Shown here: one piece after another, positions 43,917-54,700 of the stretch
Layout: every line of letters starts with the position of its first letter
Position numbering within the stretch: position 1 is the stretch's first letter
NCBI GenBank assembly: GCA_031772625.1
Contig: CM062813.1
Coordinates: 768,862,720-768,926,719, forward strand
Source: Pinus tabuliformis
Taxonomy: Eukaryota; Streptophyta; Pinopsida; Pinales; Pinaceae
Reading direction: 5' to 3'
Length of the DNA stretch: 64,000 nucleotides
Notes under the pieces: model-generated
Databases searched by the model: none
The model's input: the letters and a program-made list of their open reading frames with translations, nothing else
Told to the model about the DNA's origin: nothing
Program-made: the position numbers and the translations under genes

Positions 43917-45030
43917 GTGTTGAGGTTGCGCTGAACCAGTTTGGCCTTGTGCAGCTGGGGTTCTCTGCTCTGTTTTGCCTTGTTTTGATCTCTAATTTTT
44001 GCAGCCTGTAACCAGCATAGGTACCAGTCTAATAACTCCTTTTCTCTGCTTAAATTCCACCTCCTTTTGTACAAAAAGACTGTGAGTGTTTTTATGTGTT
44101 TGTAGCGTCATTTACAGTTTTCCTTTGCATGAGTGAAATAATCATCCTGTAGCCCTTGATTCAGATCTGTTGATTGTGATCTTAGGAGAGAGTTCATTGG
44201 TTGTTTGCAGTTGATTATACATTTACTTTTGCTTATTGCTTTGAGTTTGTCTCTTTTAAATGACGAAACAAGTCTTCATTTCAAAAATCGTTAAGTGTTG
44301 TAATCTCTTCTACCCTCTCTAATTTCGAAAAAGTGAACTTGTTTGTATTTGTCATTTAAAAGCAAATTCAAAGTTGTACAAAAAGCTTTCTGTGTAGGCA
44401 TCAATACTAAGAAAGCGGAAAACAAACACCTGCATTGTGCATTTGCATTTTTGATAGTTTGCATGTTTGATTTAGGAAAAGTGCATTAGAGTGTGCTGAT
44501 TGCTCTTTGAGAAAAGATGGTGTCTTTCTTTTCCCTTAGTAGCTAGGATTTTCAAAGTTGAAAAGATATAAAGCTTGCTTATCATCTTTAGACTGCATTT
44601 AGGAATTGTATCATACATCTCGTGGTGAACCTTGAAAGGCAAACTTCTAACAAGATCAACATAAAATAAATTGAATGAACTTAACAACGCTTTGCAACAT
44701 AACACACAACATAGAGGTCTAGGCTAGAGACGTGTTCCGGCGTCGTAAAGCCTGGTGACTGTCGATATCGTGGATGTTGGGTGATTCCTCCTGAGGGACG
44801 ATAGCGCCAGTACGGATTGTGCTCCCACGTACCGTCGCGTATATATTGGGAGACCCCTATAGGCATAAACCCTTTATCCTTAGGAAACCGTGTCGGCCGC
44901 CCTACTGATCGCAATGCACTGAACACAGCATTCAGGAAGATCGACCGCCCGTACCCTAAAAAGTATTCTGCGGTTTTGCGAAAAGTTTGGCACACCCTTT
45001 GCCTAGAACTCCAGAGCAGTTCCTTTTGGC
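43917..45030 (+). other. Leader of element B, part after element C
   Basis: Noncoding. It shares blocks with the leader of A: GAGACGTGTTCCGG near 44726, ATCCTTAGG near 44875 and the following GATCGACCGCCCGTACC. Confidence 0.7.
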
Positions 45031-45152
45031 CTTTTTCAGACTCTATAACGGAAAAAGTCCATCCGAGCATTTGTCACTTCGGGCTCGTTAAAACATCGAA
45101 GGAGACTAGAGTCAGCTTTAGCTTTTTCTCGACTCTTTAAAAGTGAAAAAGC
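45031..45152 (+). ncRNA. Three hairpins just upstream of element B gag
   Basis: 45031-45057 (CTTTTTC/GAAAAAG, loop AGACTCTATAACG), 45077-45101 (CTTCG/CGAAG, loop GGCTCGTTAAAACAT) and 45121-45152 (GCTTTTTC/GAAAAAGC, loop TCGACTCTTTAAAAGT). They are the same kind as the 3' arrays, here about 80-200 bases before the Gag ATG. Confidence 0.6.
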
Positions 45153-45234
45153 AAGTTGTGTCTAAAGCGTCGTTAAAATTTATTTTAAACGGAACAATCA
45201 CCCCTATTCCCGCGTTGATCTTTAGGTTGAAAAA

Positions 45235-46803
45235 ATGGAGCACACCAACCAAGGAATTCCCCTTGGTGGAAATCCTAGTCCCTTCTCCTCTTGGGGAGAT
45301 ATTGGTGCGCCCCATATGGCCAAATTGTCGCTTCCAGGACTGACAATTGGCCTGCCGATCTGGCTCTTTTCATCCAATGTCGTTCAGAACACCACTATTC
45401 CTGAACAGTCGAGTCAACAGTTAGACCAGACCAGAGTTGCCCACCAGCCTTCTACTTCATCTAATTCTTCCTCTCCTCCTTCCTCTTCGCTTGACGAAAC
45501 TGGTAAAACAAAAAACCAGGTTCCTAAGGAGAAGAAGGAAAAGAAGAAGAAAGAGAAGAAGAAGAAGGAGCCAAAAGCGACTGGGGGCAAACAAGCGTCG
45601 TCTGACAAAAATCCACACACATCACTGACTAGGCCTAAATCGCCATGTGTCATATGTAAGGGAGACCACTTCCAGAGAGATTGTCCCTGCATCCCTTGGA
45701 TACTAAGGGACTGATCTCCCCGTTTGCACAATTCGGTAGCATCAACCTCTGATAGCCATGTTGACTGCTCACCGTCAACTAGTGAAAGTGAAGCCACAGG
45801 ACAAAGAGGGAAAGCTAGATTTCCTTGCAAACTGTGTGAAGGCGACCATACCATCTATCGTTGTCCCTTCTTAGACAAGGCTTAAAGAGTTTTGGAAGAT
45901 CACCCAGTTTTACGAGCGCAACTTCCTCCTGGATATCAAAAACTCCTGCCAAGTCCTTCACTAGTTGAGAACCTGTATGGCCCACCCAGGTGGTCAGCCG
46001 AAGCACCTATCATTGAAGATGAACCATCTGAATCCATACCTAACGAAAGTCAAAAGGTTGAGGCGGCAAATGACCTAGTTTTGCCTTCAGAGGCTCTATC
46101 TTCGAATGATACCATCACAGAGGAGAATAAAGACGACACCGTCCAAATTCTCTTCATCAACACAGACTCCGACGAAAAAGGGGGCAATTTGCCCATTCCT
46201 TTATCGCAGGAAGGAACTTCGTCAGAGTCATACCTGGCCGTCTATTCGGTCCCACCACCAAGCAACCTAGTTGTCTCGTTCGACTGGAACCAACTAGGCA
46301 GACCCCGGTTGCCAACAAGCATACCATTCAAAATTATCGTTCAAATATACAGAATGGTAATGGCTGGCACTATCATTGATGAGGGGGCATCTGTGAGTAT
46401 CCTTTCCTCTATTGCTTGGAAAGTGCTTGGTTCGCCAGCGCTTTTGCCTGAAATGAGAAATCTATCAGGCTTTGATAAAGGAACCAGTCGACCTTTAGGG
46501 ATCCTCCCCAATGTGCCCATAACATTGAAAGGGAAGACCGTTCAAATGAACGTGATGGCCGTTCAAGGACCCTTGGATTATAACCTACTCCTTGGACGAG
46601 ACTATATATATTGCATGGGGGCCCTCGTCTCCTCACTCTTTAGAGTAATGTGTTTTCCGCATGAAGGAAGAATGGTCAAGCTCGTGGACCAACTTTCATT
46701 TCCCGGATCACGCATCGCAAATAGTCATGTACCATCCCTAAATGGTCTCTTCACGCAAGAAGTGTCTCAACCCACGGTCCGTCGTCCTGATGAGCGCGAG
46801 TAA
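45235..46803 (+). pseudogene. Element B Gag-protease polyprotein (two stops)
   Basis: A single frame from ATG 45235 to TAA 46801-46803, interrupted by TGA 45712-45714 and TAA 45883-45885. It starts with TNQGIPLGGNPSPFS and GAPHMAKLSLPGLTIGLPIW, followed by a Ser/Pro stretch, a strongly basic Lys/Glu run (45525-45590) and two zinc knuckles (CVICKGDHFQRDCP near 45645 and CKLCEGDHTIYRCP near 45830). The aspartic protease has IIDEGASVSILSS (Asp near 46378) and DYNLLLGRDYIYCMG. Nothing after the protease resembles RT. Roughly 520 residues, without the capsid-type domain seen in C. Confidence 0.85.
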
Positions 46804-47368
46804 TCCGGGAGGATACGACTGGAACCCAGGGGGCATGCGTCCTGGTCTGCTTCAGTAGGAAAACTTTGGGTATATGGTAGGTTTCCACGGGAGAATATGA
46901 CTATTCTGTACCCCGCCCATGCTGGAAGAGGGTTATTCTAGAATAAGATTCTTTTGTCAAAGTTATGTGAGTTGGCGGACATCGTCACTCACCTTTGTCT
47001 ATTTCGGTAGACATTGCCGAGGAAGTGTTTTGTTTGAAATATTAACGAGACAATATTTGGGTAACCTGAAAGAGGTAAGTCTCTCTCGTTAAAACAATTG
47101 TTTTGACGGAAAAGAAGTAGAGGTAACCTTGAAATCGTACTTTATACCTGGGGGCATGCAAACCTTTTGGAGTGCAAGCAAGGGGCAGCTATTTATTTTT
47201 TAAATTTTTAGGTCCTTACCTTTAAACCTGTAGGTCTAACCCTTTAAACTCGTAGGATTAGTTGTTTTCGAACTTGCATAACGAAAGGATGCGGGGCATA
47301 GCTTTATAATATGAAGCTCCATAAAAAATAGAATCTTAATGAGACATTCTTATCATATGACTGGGTAA
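46804..47368 (+). other. Noncoding region after element B protease
   Basis: The place where RT would begin holds no protein-like frame. Words TATTAACGAGACAATATT (about 47039) and CTCTCGTTAAAACAATTG (47082) are related to the hairpin loops. Confidence 0.6.
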
Positions 47369-47525
47369 TCGAGCATTTTTAGCACACAGTTCATGATCGT
47401 TAAAAAATAAACGCAAGATTCGAGCAGTTTTAGCACACAGTTCATGCTCGTTAAAAAATAAACGCAAGATCCGAGCAGTTTTAGCACATAGTTCATGCTC
47501 GTTAAAAAATAAACATAAGATCGAG
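47369..47525. repeat. Three 51-bp tandem repeats with CTCGTTAAAA core
   Basis: Units of about 51 bp at 47369, 47420 and 47470. Each contains TCGAGCAGTTTTAGCACA and GTTCATGCTCGTTAAAAAATA, and a diverged fourth core follows near 47549. GAGCA and TGCTC within a unit can pair. Confidence 0.88.
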
Positions 47526-47830
47526 CAAGTGTTTCCACCCGCGTTTAAGCTCGTTAAAAAATGAACTATCCCGGTAAATAACCACAGTGAATGTAATATC
47601 ATCAGCCATTAAAGCCTTGGTCGTGTTTGCACCGTCACCGTCACTTTTCCATTGGCCGATCGTTCACCTCCATATGTTTGTTTACCCATTTTGAGGAACA
47701 ACTACGAAGAGTGATTTCACCTAGCCATCCTTGTGACACTGCCATGATTGGAAAATTCCAACCTGTACCTGGAATCAACTGCTAACCTTGTTTATCACTC
47801 GTTCCTCAAAAGACGAGTCTTCTTTAAGCT
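47526..47830 (+). other. Noncoding, between tandem repeats and hairpin array of B
   Basis: No protein-like frame. It is homologous to about 24920-25160 in A (shared ACTTGGTTGTTTTACCC-like and GAGGAA words). Confidence 0.5.
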
Positions 47831-48226
47831 CTTTTCATCTGACTCGTAAAATATGAAAAGATTGCCGAGTTTTCGCCTTCCAGCTCATTAAAGGGACAGG
47901 AAGTGTTATCCCTCCTCTAGATTTTAATCTTTTTGGACCTGAGGGATTATTGCACAAAAAGATCGAGCGCTTGTTTTGTTCGGCTCGTTAAAACTATCGA
48001 AAACTCATCCCTTCTGTATTGTTTTATACTTTTTCGAACGAAAGGGATTAGATGATGAAAAAGGACTTTTGGAGTTAACTTTATGTACCTTTTCAGACTC
48101 TCTAAAAATGAAAAGGACTGAGTTATCCTTGTCGTTAGACTCGTTAAAATCATTAAATAGCGACAAACTTTTCTTTAGACGAGAACGAGTTTCACTATCG
48201 CTAGGCTCGTTAAAACATAGCGATGG
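47831..48226 (+). ncRNA. Hairpin array in element B 3' block
   Basis: Seven hairpins in a row: 47831-47860 (CTTTTCAT/ATGAAAAG), 47877-47903 (CTTCC/GGAAG), 47927-47963 (ATCTTTTTG/CAAAAAGAT), 48029-48063 (CTTTTTCG/TGAAAAAG), 48088-48116 (CCTTTTCA/TGAAAAGG, loop GACTCTCTAAAAA), 48129-48166 (TTGTCGTTA/TAGCGACAA, loop GACTCGTTAAAATCATTAAA) and 48195-48226 (CTATCGCTA/TAGCGATGG, loop GGCTCGTTAAAACA). Several are perfect over 8-9 pairs. Confidence 0.65.
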
Positions 48227-49360
48227 GCTTGCCCGAAGGGCAGGTTATAGAACAAGCATATGTTATCCTCCTCAAGCTTGACAAAAATAAAGAGGTACTG
48301 ATCAGCAATGACTGGGGAAAAATTGGGAGAAACTCAAGAAAACTTTGATGGTAGCAAGTCGCTCTTGAACATGACACTTTTCCTCCGTACCACAATCGGG
48401 TTGGGTTGTTTCATTCACCGGTCACATCCATGGTCTCGCCATACCATCCATATTTGGGGTAATGCTACCGATCCATCGCATCAGTGTCGCCATATGTTCA
48501 AGAGAAGTCGTTCAGAAAAGTCAACCGTGTCCCATCCACTGTCGTACATTATCCTTCATCCTTTCATGACCGCCACCCTGAATCATATGTCACAGATCGT
48601 TTTCACCTCCATCAAAATCATTAGCTCTGTTCCGTGTCATTGATGTGGGATTCATTAACGCCCTCCTTTGACGGATCGCTTCTTGTCGACATCAGCTCAT
48701 TATCCAAGAAGTTGATCTAGGAACAACCCCTTCAGTACTTTGAAGCTTGCATGCCTCAATGGCAAGTTTCTCACTTCCGGCGACAGGTATAAATCAATGA
48801 CCTTTGACCGAAAGATTTTGCGTGGTGTTCGACGCCAAGTCCTTATTCACACCACGTGAATTGTACTGCAGTACCTTGAGGGTCATTATCATTATCGGTG
48901 ATTCCTCTCGCACTTGTTAACGATTTACATTATTGACCGGTAATCAAGCGATGTCTTTCCATGTTCGACTTCAGAACATTTCTCACATGGATCGACTTGT
49001 ACTTAGAGTGAAGATCGAGCGAGTTTGAAGACCCCGGATCTAGTTTCATCCATCCGGGCTGCGATATATATTCAGGAAAGATAAAGACATTGACATGTAC
49101 GTCATTGCAGCAGATAATCATCCTACTCAAAGGATGATAATTTCATCAAAATTATCAGTCTACCATCAGACGATTGTCTGTTCTATGTACAGAAAAATGA
49201 ATTTATAAAGCTGAGCATGGGAATGCCCGCCTCAGCTAGATCATGAAAGCAGTATGAAAAATAATGTATTGTATTGTATCTTATTACAGGTCTCCTCCCA
49301 GCATTGGATGAACTTCGGATCCCCCTGATAAAGCATTTCACCCGATAAACAGCCTCATAC
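48227..49360 (+). other. Conserved 3' noncoding region of element B
   Basis: Homologous to 25554-26505 in A and partly to 41200-42380 in C. No protein-like frame. Confidence 0.75.
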
Positions 49361-49373
49361 TTTAGGGGGCAAC
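49361..49373 (+). other. Polypurine tract of element B
   Basis: TTTAGGGGGCAAC directly before the 3' LTR. Confidence 0.8.
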
Positions 49374-50422
49374 TGTTATAGACATTTTTGTGCCTTACAG
49401 CATTAAGCATGAAATGTCCATAATCTAAGGGATCCAAAGTCCCTAAACATGGTGTTCCTACCCCTAGAGGAACAAGGCTAACAAACCACAGCAATTCACA
49501 GAAGTTCTCCACCAGAAACTTCTCAAAAACAAGTCAATTCAGGATCATTTCAGTGGATCCACTAGCTGTTTGCGCTGAATGTCAAAGCAAACACTGGCTA
49601 CCTGCACTGAATGTCAAAGGCAACACTGGTTACCTGCGTCGAGCGAGAGTGGACATGTGGCAAGTTCATTTCTCAAGGTGTCAAAACCCAGGAAGCTTCC
49701 AAAATGACACTTGCCTCAGGGAATTCGACTGGTGATGAGTAAGAGGTTCCAAATCTCCAAGTGGAAGCAAGAACCTCCAAGTGGAATCAAGAACTGATAG
49801 AGGGAGAGGACACTAGTCAGATCTCAAGCTGACTCATCCTCTCTCCAAACATCTATATATGGATCTCTCCTCCATGAGATCTAGAGGCTGGAATTTTGTT
49901 ATTGCAAAGAATTGTTGTTGGTTTGAGATTGGAATCATTGGGTGCTTAATGATTTGAAGGGGGTGAAGATAGGAATTCAATTTGCTAGGAAGGAGATGCT
50001 GGATTGGAGCCCTCTGGGTTGTATCTCTTCCTGAACCATGTTATTCATCAATAAAGCTATCTTGGTTTCTGCTATATACTGATGTATTTTTGATGTATGA
50101 TTGCATTAGTATGTTTAGTTTATTTCTAATCCTGAACTAGTTATGAATATGAATCCATGTCTTGTGTAGTGTTCTCTTCTTGTGATCTTGCAGAAACCTC
50201 TTGAAGCTGGGCGAGCGAGAAGGCAAGTAGTTGGGAACTCTCCAAGAGAAGAGAAGTCGGATCGAGGGACAAACGGAAGACACCGGTTAGTCCATCCATC
50301 TCTCTCTTCATTCTTAATTCATAAAGGAAGAATACTAGAATAGTTGTCTCTGTTTGTTGCTAAGGCACTGTCACACCTTAGGTGGATAGGATCGTCCTGC
50401 ATAGGCATTTTTCCCCACAACA
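49374..50422 (+). repeat. Element B 3' LTR
   Basis: Matches 26511-27556, with TG...CA ends. Confidence 0.93.
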
Positions 50423-50427
50423 ACATG
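50423..50427. repeat. Target duplication of element B, right copy
   Basis: ACATG, against GCATG on the left. Confidence 0.6.
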
Positions 50428-50571
50428 GGTATGCCTTCCCTCAGCGATTCATGAGAAAAATCAAAATATCATGATATTGCATTGTAATCGATGCAGGTCA
50501 CCAACCACTTCGGAACCTCCTCATCACATCATAAAGCATTTCACTCGACATTACATTTTTCGACTTCATGA
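50428..50571 (+). other. End of element A internal region
   Basis: Continues the A sequence interrupted at 26510. It matches the last 150 bases before the polypurine tract of B (CCTCAGCGATTCATGA, ATAAAGCATTTCAC). Confidence 0.8.
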
Positions 50572-50584
50572 TTTGGGGGGCAAT
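50572..50584 (+). other. Polypurine tract of element A
   Basis: TTTGGGGGGCAAT directly before the 3' LTR. Confidence 0.8.
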
Positions 50585-51618
50585 TGTTATAAATCCATTT
50601 GGGCACATCACTCCCATCATCCAAATCAGTGTTTTAGGGCTCATCAAACCCTAATTTTAGTTACCACATGCCCTAAACAAGTCAACCTTTTGAATGCCTC
50701 CTTCCCAGATAGTTTCATGGCCTGAACGCATCCTGAAATGACCTCTAGAGGGACCAACACAGTTAGGCCCATGTAAGGGTGCACTGCAGAGAAGTTGAGT
50801 CCATGTCAGGGTGCTCTGCAGAGCACTTAGGCCCTCTTTGACCTACACTGGGCGAGATTGAGCGAAATTAACATAGGGTTTGGGGAATATTATTATCTTC
50901 TAGATACTTCTAGATGATTCCCACACTTATCATCTCCTATGAGCTCGAAAATGGATGAGGAATGAGTTAAGATACATCATATCCTCTCATCCCTTCCTCC
51001 ATGGAACTAATTCTATGTTTGGAAGGCCATTCAATACCCTCATTGATGACAAAACCTCCTCCATGTTCTTATAAATTGAGCACTCATCTAAGTGATCAGG
51101 GGCTGGACTTTGATAATTGTAAGGAGATAATGTTAGTTTGAGAATTGAGACTATTGTAAGTTTCGTTATGCTGCTAGATTATCATGTTTATGATGTGATG
51201 TGGATGGAACCAAAGCTGGAGGAGTGACTTCGAATCAGGTGTCATGGTTGTAATTCTTCCTTCTATTCAATAAAGTATTTGCATATTTTTCCATATGCTT
51301 ATCTTGATATGTGATGCTTATATGTGTGAATGTATCTGATTCCATTTACTCGTAATCAATAGATCTTTTGCTTTGATCGATTCTTTTTCTTCTGTTGATG
51401 TTTACAGGTACTTCTCAAGTGTGTTAAGTACGAGAAGGAGCGACAGGATCGATACAAAGGAGACAAGAGGAAAGAAAAAGTACAAGTAGGTCCTCTCATT
51501 CTCTTTCTCTTATCTATTGTTTATATGGAAAGGTTAAAGTGCTTTAAACTGTTGTTCTAGATATAGCTACAGTCTAGGGAATTAGTATTTATTCCTAGAT
51601 ACCAAATTCTTCATAACA
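50585..51618 (+). repeat. Element A 3' LTR
   Basis: Starts TGTTATAAATCC and ends TTCATAACA. 1034 bp, matching 19984-21017. It keeps the palindrome at 50811-50826. Confidence 0.93.
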
Positions 51619-51623
51619 CCAAG
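51619..51623. repeat. Target duplication of element A, right copy
   Basis: CCAAG, against CCAGG on the left. One G/A difference. Confidence 0.6.
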
Positions 51624-51631
51624 TCATATCT

Positions 51632-53732
51632 TGTGAGCCTCATCATCGAGTAACTATATGGACCTTAATGCACCTCCAAGCATACTAAAATAAACTCTTC
51701 TCATAATTCCTTACATGTTTTAATTATATTTTGCTTAATGAGATGAGTAAAAGTAAGATGTTACATCTAATGGGCTAATGTGCATTGATTACAAGTTTTT
51801 GGGAGCAAATCATGGAAATTTTGGCTAATTAAGGTGCAAGAACTCGAATGAGACAAGAAGGAGAGATTATAGGGGATGGATCTTCATCATTAAATCCTAA
51901 CTCATTCGAATATACCTCAATAAAATCACACTAGCTCGAAGTTGAAAGCAACTGAGTCATGGATATCATAGGCAGTCAAGCCAGTGATAGTTAAGAACCA
52001 GTTCATCTTGAATTTTGGAGCCAAGCCTCCCTAGACCTATGGAATTTGTTGGAGACTTCAATTGTATAAATAAGGATGCCTAGAGACTCATTAGGATTCG
52101 GATTTTTTTATTTAAGATCACTAAGCATTTTCGAGTTAGAGGATTGTGTCAAAACATTGTTACGTAATTTTTTTGATATGATAATAAGAATAAGAATTTC
52201 CTTGATCCAACACTGGGTTGACTTTGAGCACTGAAGCTCTTGGGTTAGGGACCAACCCTAGCAGTATAGGTTCCTTTTATTGTACTTATATGCTTAGGTT
52301 ATTTCATAGATTAATTGTTGAATATATTTTAGCATTGTTTCATTGAAAGTAGTGGTGACTTTGATTAGTTTGCTTCCATTTGTGCATAGCTTTACTAGTA
52401 GCTTTAGAGAGATAAATGAATACCAAAAAGGTTGATAGCAGGTGGATTTGGAATCACTCCTCCCTTTAGGGACCATGGTTTGATGAAAACTCTTATTCAG
52501 CCCCAAAAAGACAGAATTTTGATTTCTTATGAAATTTAGGGTTTTTTGCTACTTAGGCCAACATCTTTTCAGTTTTCAAAAATAGGTTTCAGTTGTTATC
52601 TCTGATATTTCCAACCTTGTATTAGATCTCATGGTGTTTCACAAAATTCTACAAATATTTCCATGCGTGAACTAGGTAATTAAATAATGGAATTATGTTT
52701 TCTTATGTTGATTGGAAATCTTTCTTGTTTAACATGATTCATGTGTAAATGCCAATGATGTGTGTATTGCAGGAGTTTCAATCATGCAGGAAGATCTCAT
52801 GTCAGCAGCCCCAACCCAACCTCATCCTTCCATGATCACAAAGAGCCACTAAGTCCATCAACCAATTTATCATTCCAAAAGAACAATTTTCCATGTTTGT
52901 TGAGCAAATCCAACCATCTTAGAAATTTTGGTTTGAGTTATGAAGAGGTCCTAGCCACTCCCTTACCAAATATCTTCCATCATTCACCTTCCATAAGCCC
53001 TATACCATCTTCAAAATCACTCCTATTGCTTTTGGCCAGATCCTGTAGGAATACAGGGGATCCTGTAGGAGCATTAGGACATCTTGTAGGTGCATTAGGA
53101 CATCCTGTAGGACGACTTGTAGTGGCATGTTTTGAGGCCGATTTGTGGAAAAAGCATCTAGAAAGATAGGAGAAGACCCCTACTTGCCTCCCAAGCCATC
53201 TGACCTTTCACAACCATCTCTAACCCACTTGCCATACCACCAAGAAGAATTAGCATTCATATTTTCACCAAAAAGGACAAAAAGGAAAAAAGGTTATTGT
53301 GTTCATTCATATGCATAGCAGTAAAGTGTTTGATTATCTCAGATTGCATGCCCTTGATAATTAGGATTACACACATGTTAATTTAGGATTCTTCTGAAGA
53401 AATATCTCTTAGAAAGTAGTTAGATGAGTGGTGTGTTTAAATCATTTATTTCAGTATTTCATTACTGCAGTAGACAATATTTCAATTCTCTCAATTAGGG
53501 TAAAATCCCCCTTTCTCCATTGGTAATCAAATTTCTTCTAAATCAATAGAAGGCTAGTTTGAGAAACCCTAGTGGTATATCACCAGCTCAGCAGTGACAA
53601 AGAGTGGACCCATTTAATCTACTTGTGTATACAGCACTGTCACCTCCAATTTTGTACGAACCCCGGGTTGATAAAGTAAATTTGGTAGCCCCAGGAGTTG
53701 CAGCGTTCTTGCTGCAATACTGGTTCTCATCA
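51632..53732 (+). repeat. Element D 5' LTR
   Basis: Starts TGTGAGCCTCATCATC and probably ends TTCTCATCA, about 2.1 kb. The first 316 bp match 63685-64000. A 135-codon open frame at 52762-53169 has no recognisable motif, and part of it reads through the CCTGTAGG repeats. Confidence 0.82.
53041..53113. repeat. CCTGTAGG repeat cluster in LTR D
   Basis: GATCCTGTAGGA, GATCCTGTAGGAGCATTAGG, CATCTTGTAGGTGCATTAGG and CATCCTGTAGGACG follow each other at intervals of about 20 bp. Confidence 0.85.
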
Positions 53733-53737
53733 CTTTT

Positions 53738-53755
53738 TGGCGTCGTTGTCAGGGA
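53738..53755 (+). other. Primer binding site of element D
   Basis: TGGCGTCGTTGTCAGGGA closely resembles the Athila-type site TGGCGCCGTTGCCGGGGA, complementary to tRNA-Asp, with three differences. Confidence 0.75.
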
Positions 53756-53982
53756 GGTGTCTGAGTAAGATGTGATTTCTTCTTTCTTTTTTCCATTTCT
53801 TATCTCTTCCATTCTATTATTAGCTTCATTGTTTTTGCAAAAGTATTTGTAAGATGGTTTTCTTTCCTTTCCATTCTGCAAGTAATATTTCATTCAGCAG
53901 ATAGTTTCCATTCAATTTTTATTTCAATTTTGCATTTAGTCTTAAAGCTTGAAAAAGAAAACAAAACAAAAACACCTCTTTC

Positions 53983-54700
53983 ATGCCTCGTAGGAATAGG
54001 GATAAATTAGTAAAATTTCTACCAAATACCCCCACCACTTCAAATAGCCAACCTTCCCTCTTCTTCGATGGCTGTAATTGGAGGACCCCTTAGGTGAGCA
54101 ACCAGAAATTTTTGAAGAGCCTCCAGGGGGAGAAGAAGAAGGAGAACCCATTCCAACTGACCTAATGGCTGAAAATAGAAATGAAAGAGGAGATAGAGAA
54201 AGAATTGAGGGTACTTTCCCCATCAGAGAAACCAATGGGGATACCAAGATGAAAAACATAAGCCCCTCTGCCCTTCCTCACTTCCATGGCCTGACCTTAG
54301 AATATCTAAATACTTTCTTGTTTGAGTTTGTTGTCATATGCAGAACTTATGATTACACCACTGATGATCAGAAATTTAAATTATTCCCATCCACTCTCAA
54401 GGATGCAGCTCTGTGCTGGTTCATGCGTTTACCTAGGGATAGCATCACCACCTGGGCTCAAATGCATCAAGCCTTCAACAACAAGTATCGATACTACTGT
54501 AGGTCCAAAGACACTAAAGAGGAAACTTTTAGAATGACCTTAGGGCATGATGAGTCCTTAGAATATTATGAGGAAAGATTCCAGCTTAGCTACAAAAGGG
54601 CCAAGTGCACACTTGATCCTCAGTCACTGAAGCTAGTCCTACTCAAGGGGGTAGGGAAGATCTTCTGGATACCCTAAACCTGCTAGCTGGAGGGGACAGC
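53983..54700 (+). pseudogene. Element D Gag, first part (broken)
   Basis: ATG at 53983 starts MPRRNRDKLVKFLP, which runs to a TAG near 54091. The main Gag frame lies in another register from about 54078 to 54677: LPHFHGLTLEYLNTFL, FKLFPSTLKDAALCWFMRLP, TWAQMHQAFNNKYR and ESLEYYEERFQ mark a Retrotrans_gag domain. A frameshift between 54060 and 54090 separates the start from it. A further shift near 54650 leads to the remaining Gag. Confidence 0.85.

Larger units (their letters stand above)
26511..50422 (+). mobile_element. Element B: non-autonomous Tat-like gypsy, split by element C
   Basis: LTRs of 1046 and 1049 bp (26511-27556, 49374-50422) delimit 23.9 kb, or about 8 kb without element C. 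The primer binding site is TGGCGACTCCGCTGGGGA and the polypurine tract TTTAGGGGGC. The only coding part is a Gag, zinc knuckle and protease frame with two stops, at 45235-46803. LTR divergence is roughly 2-4 percent, between those of A and C. Its sequence around 49213 is homologous to the site in A where B itself inserted. Confidence 0.92.
19984..51618 (+). mobile_element. Element A: non-autonomous Tat-like gypsy, split by element B
   Basis: Two LTRs of 1034 bp each (19984-21017 and 50585-51618), a Tat-like primer binding site and a polypurine tract delimit a 31.6-kb unit. Removing element B leaves about 7.7 kb. The remaining internal DNA encodes only a degenerate Gag and protease, with no RT, RNase H or integrase. 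The LTRs differ by roughly 6-10 percent, the most of the three nested elements, so A is oldest. The join restored across B (TTGAGCATG then GGTATGCC) matches the homologous sequence in B itself near 49213. Confidence 0.9.

Noticed and set aside
52762..53169. 135-codon frame as a host gene
   Set aside because: It lies within the LTR of element D, has no known motif and part of it is produced by the CCTGTAGG repeats.
53588..53893. 101-codon minus frame at the LTR/leader border of D
   Set aside because: It crosses the primer binding site and LTR end, so it cannot be a gene of its own.
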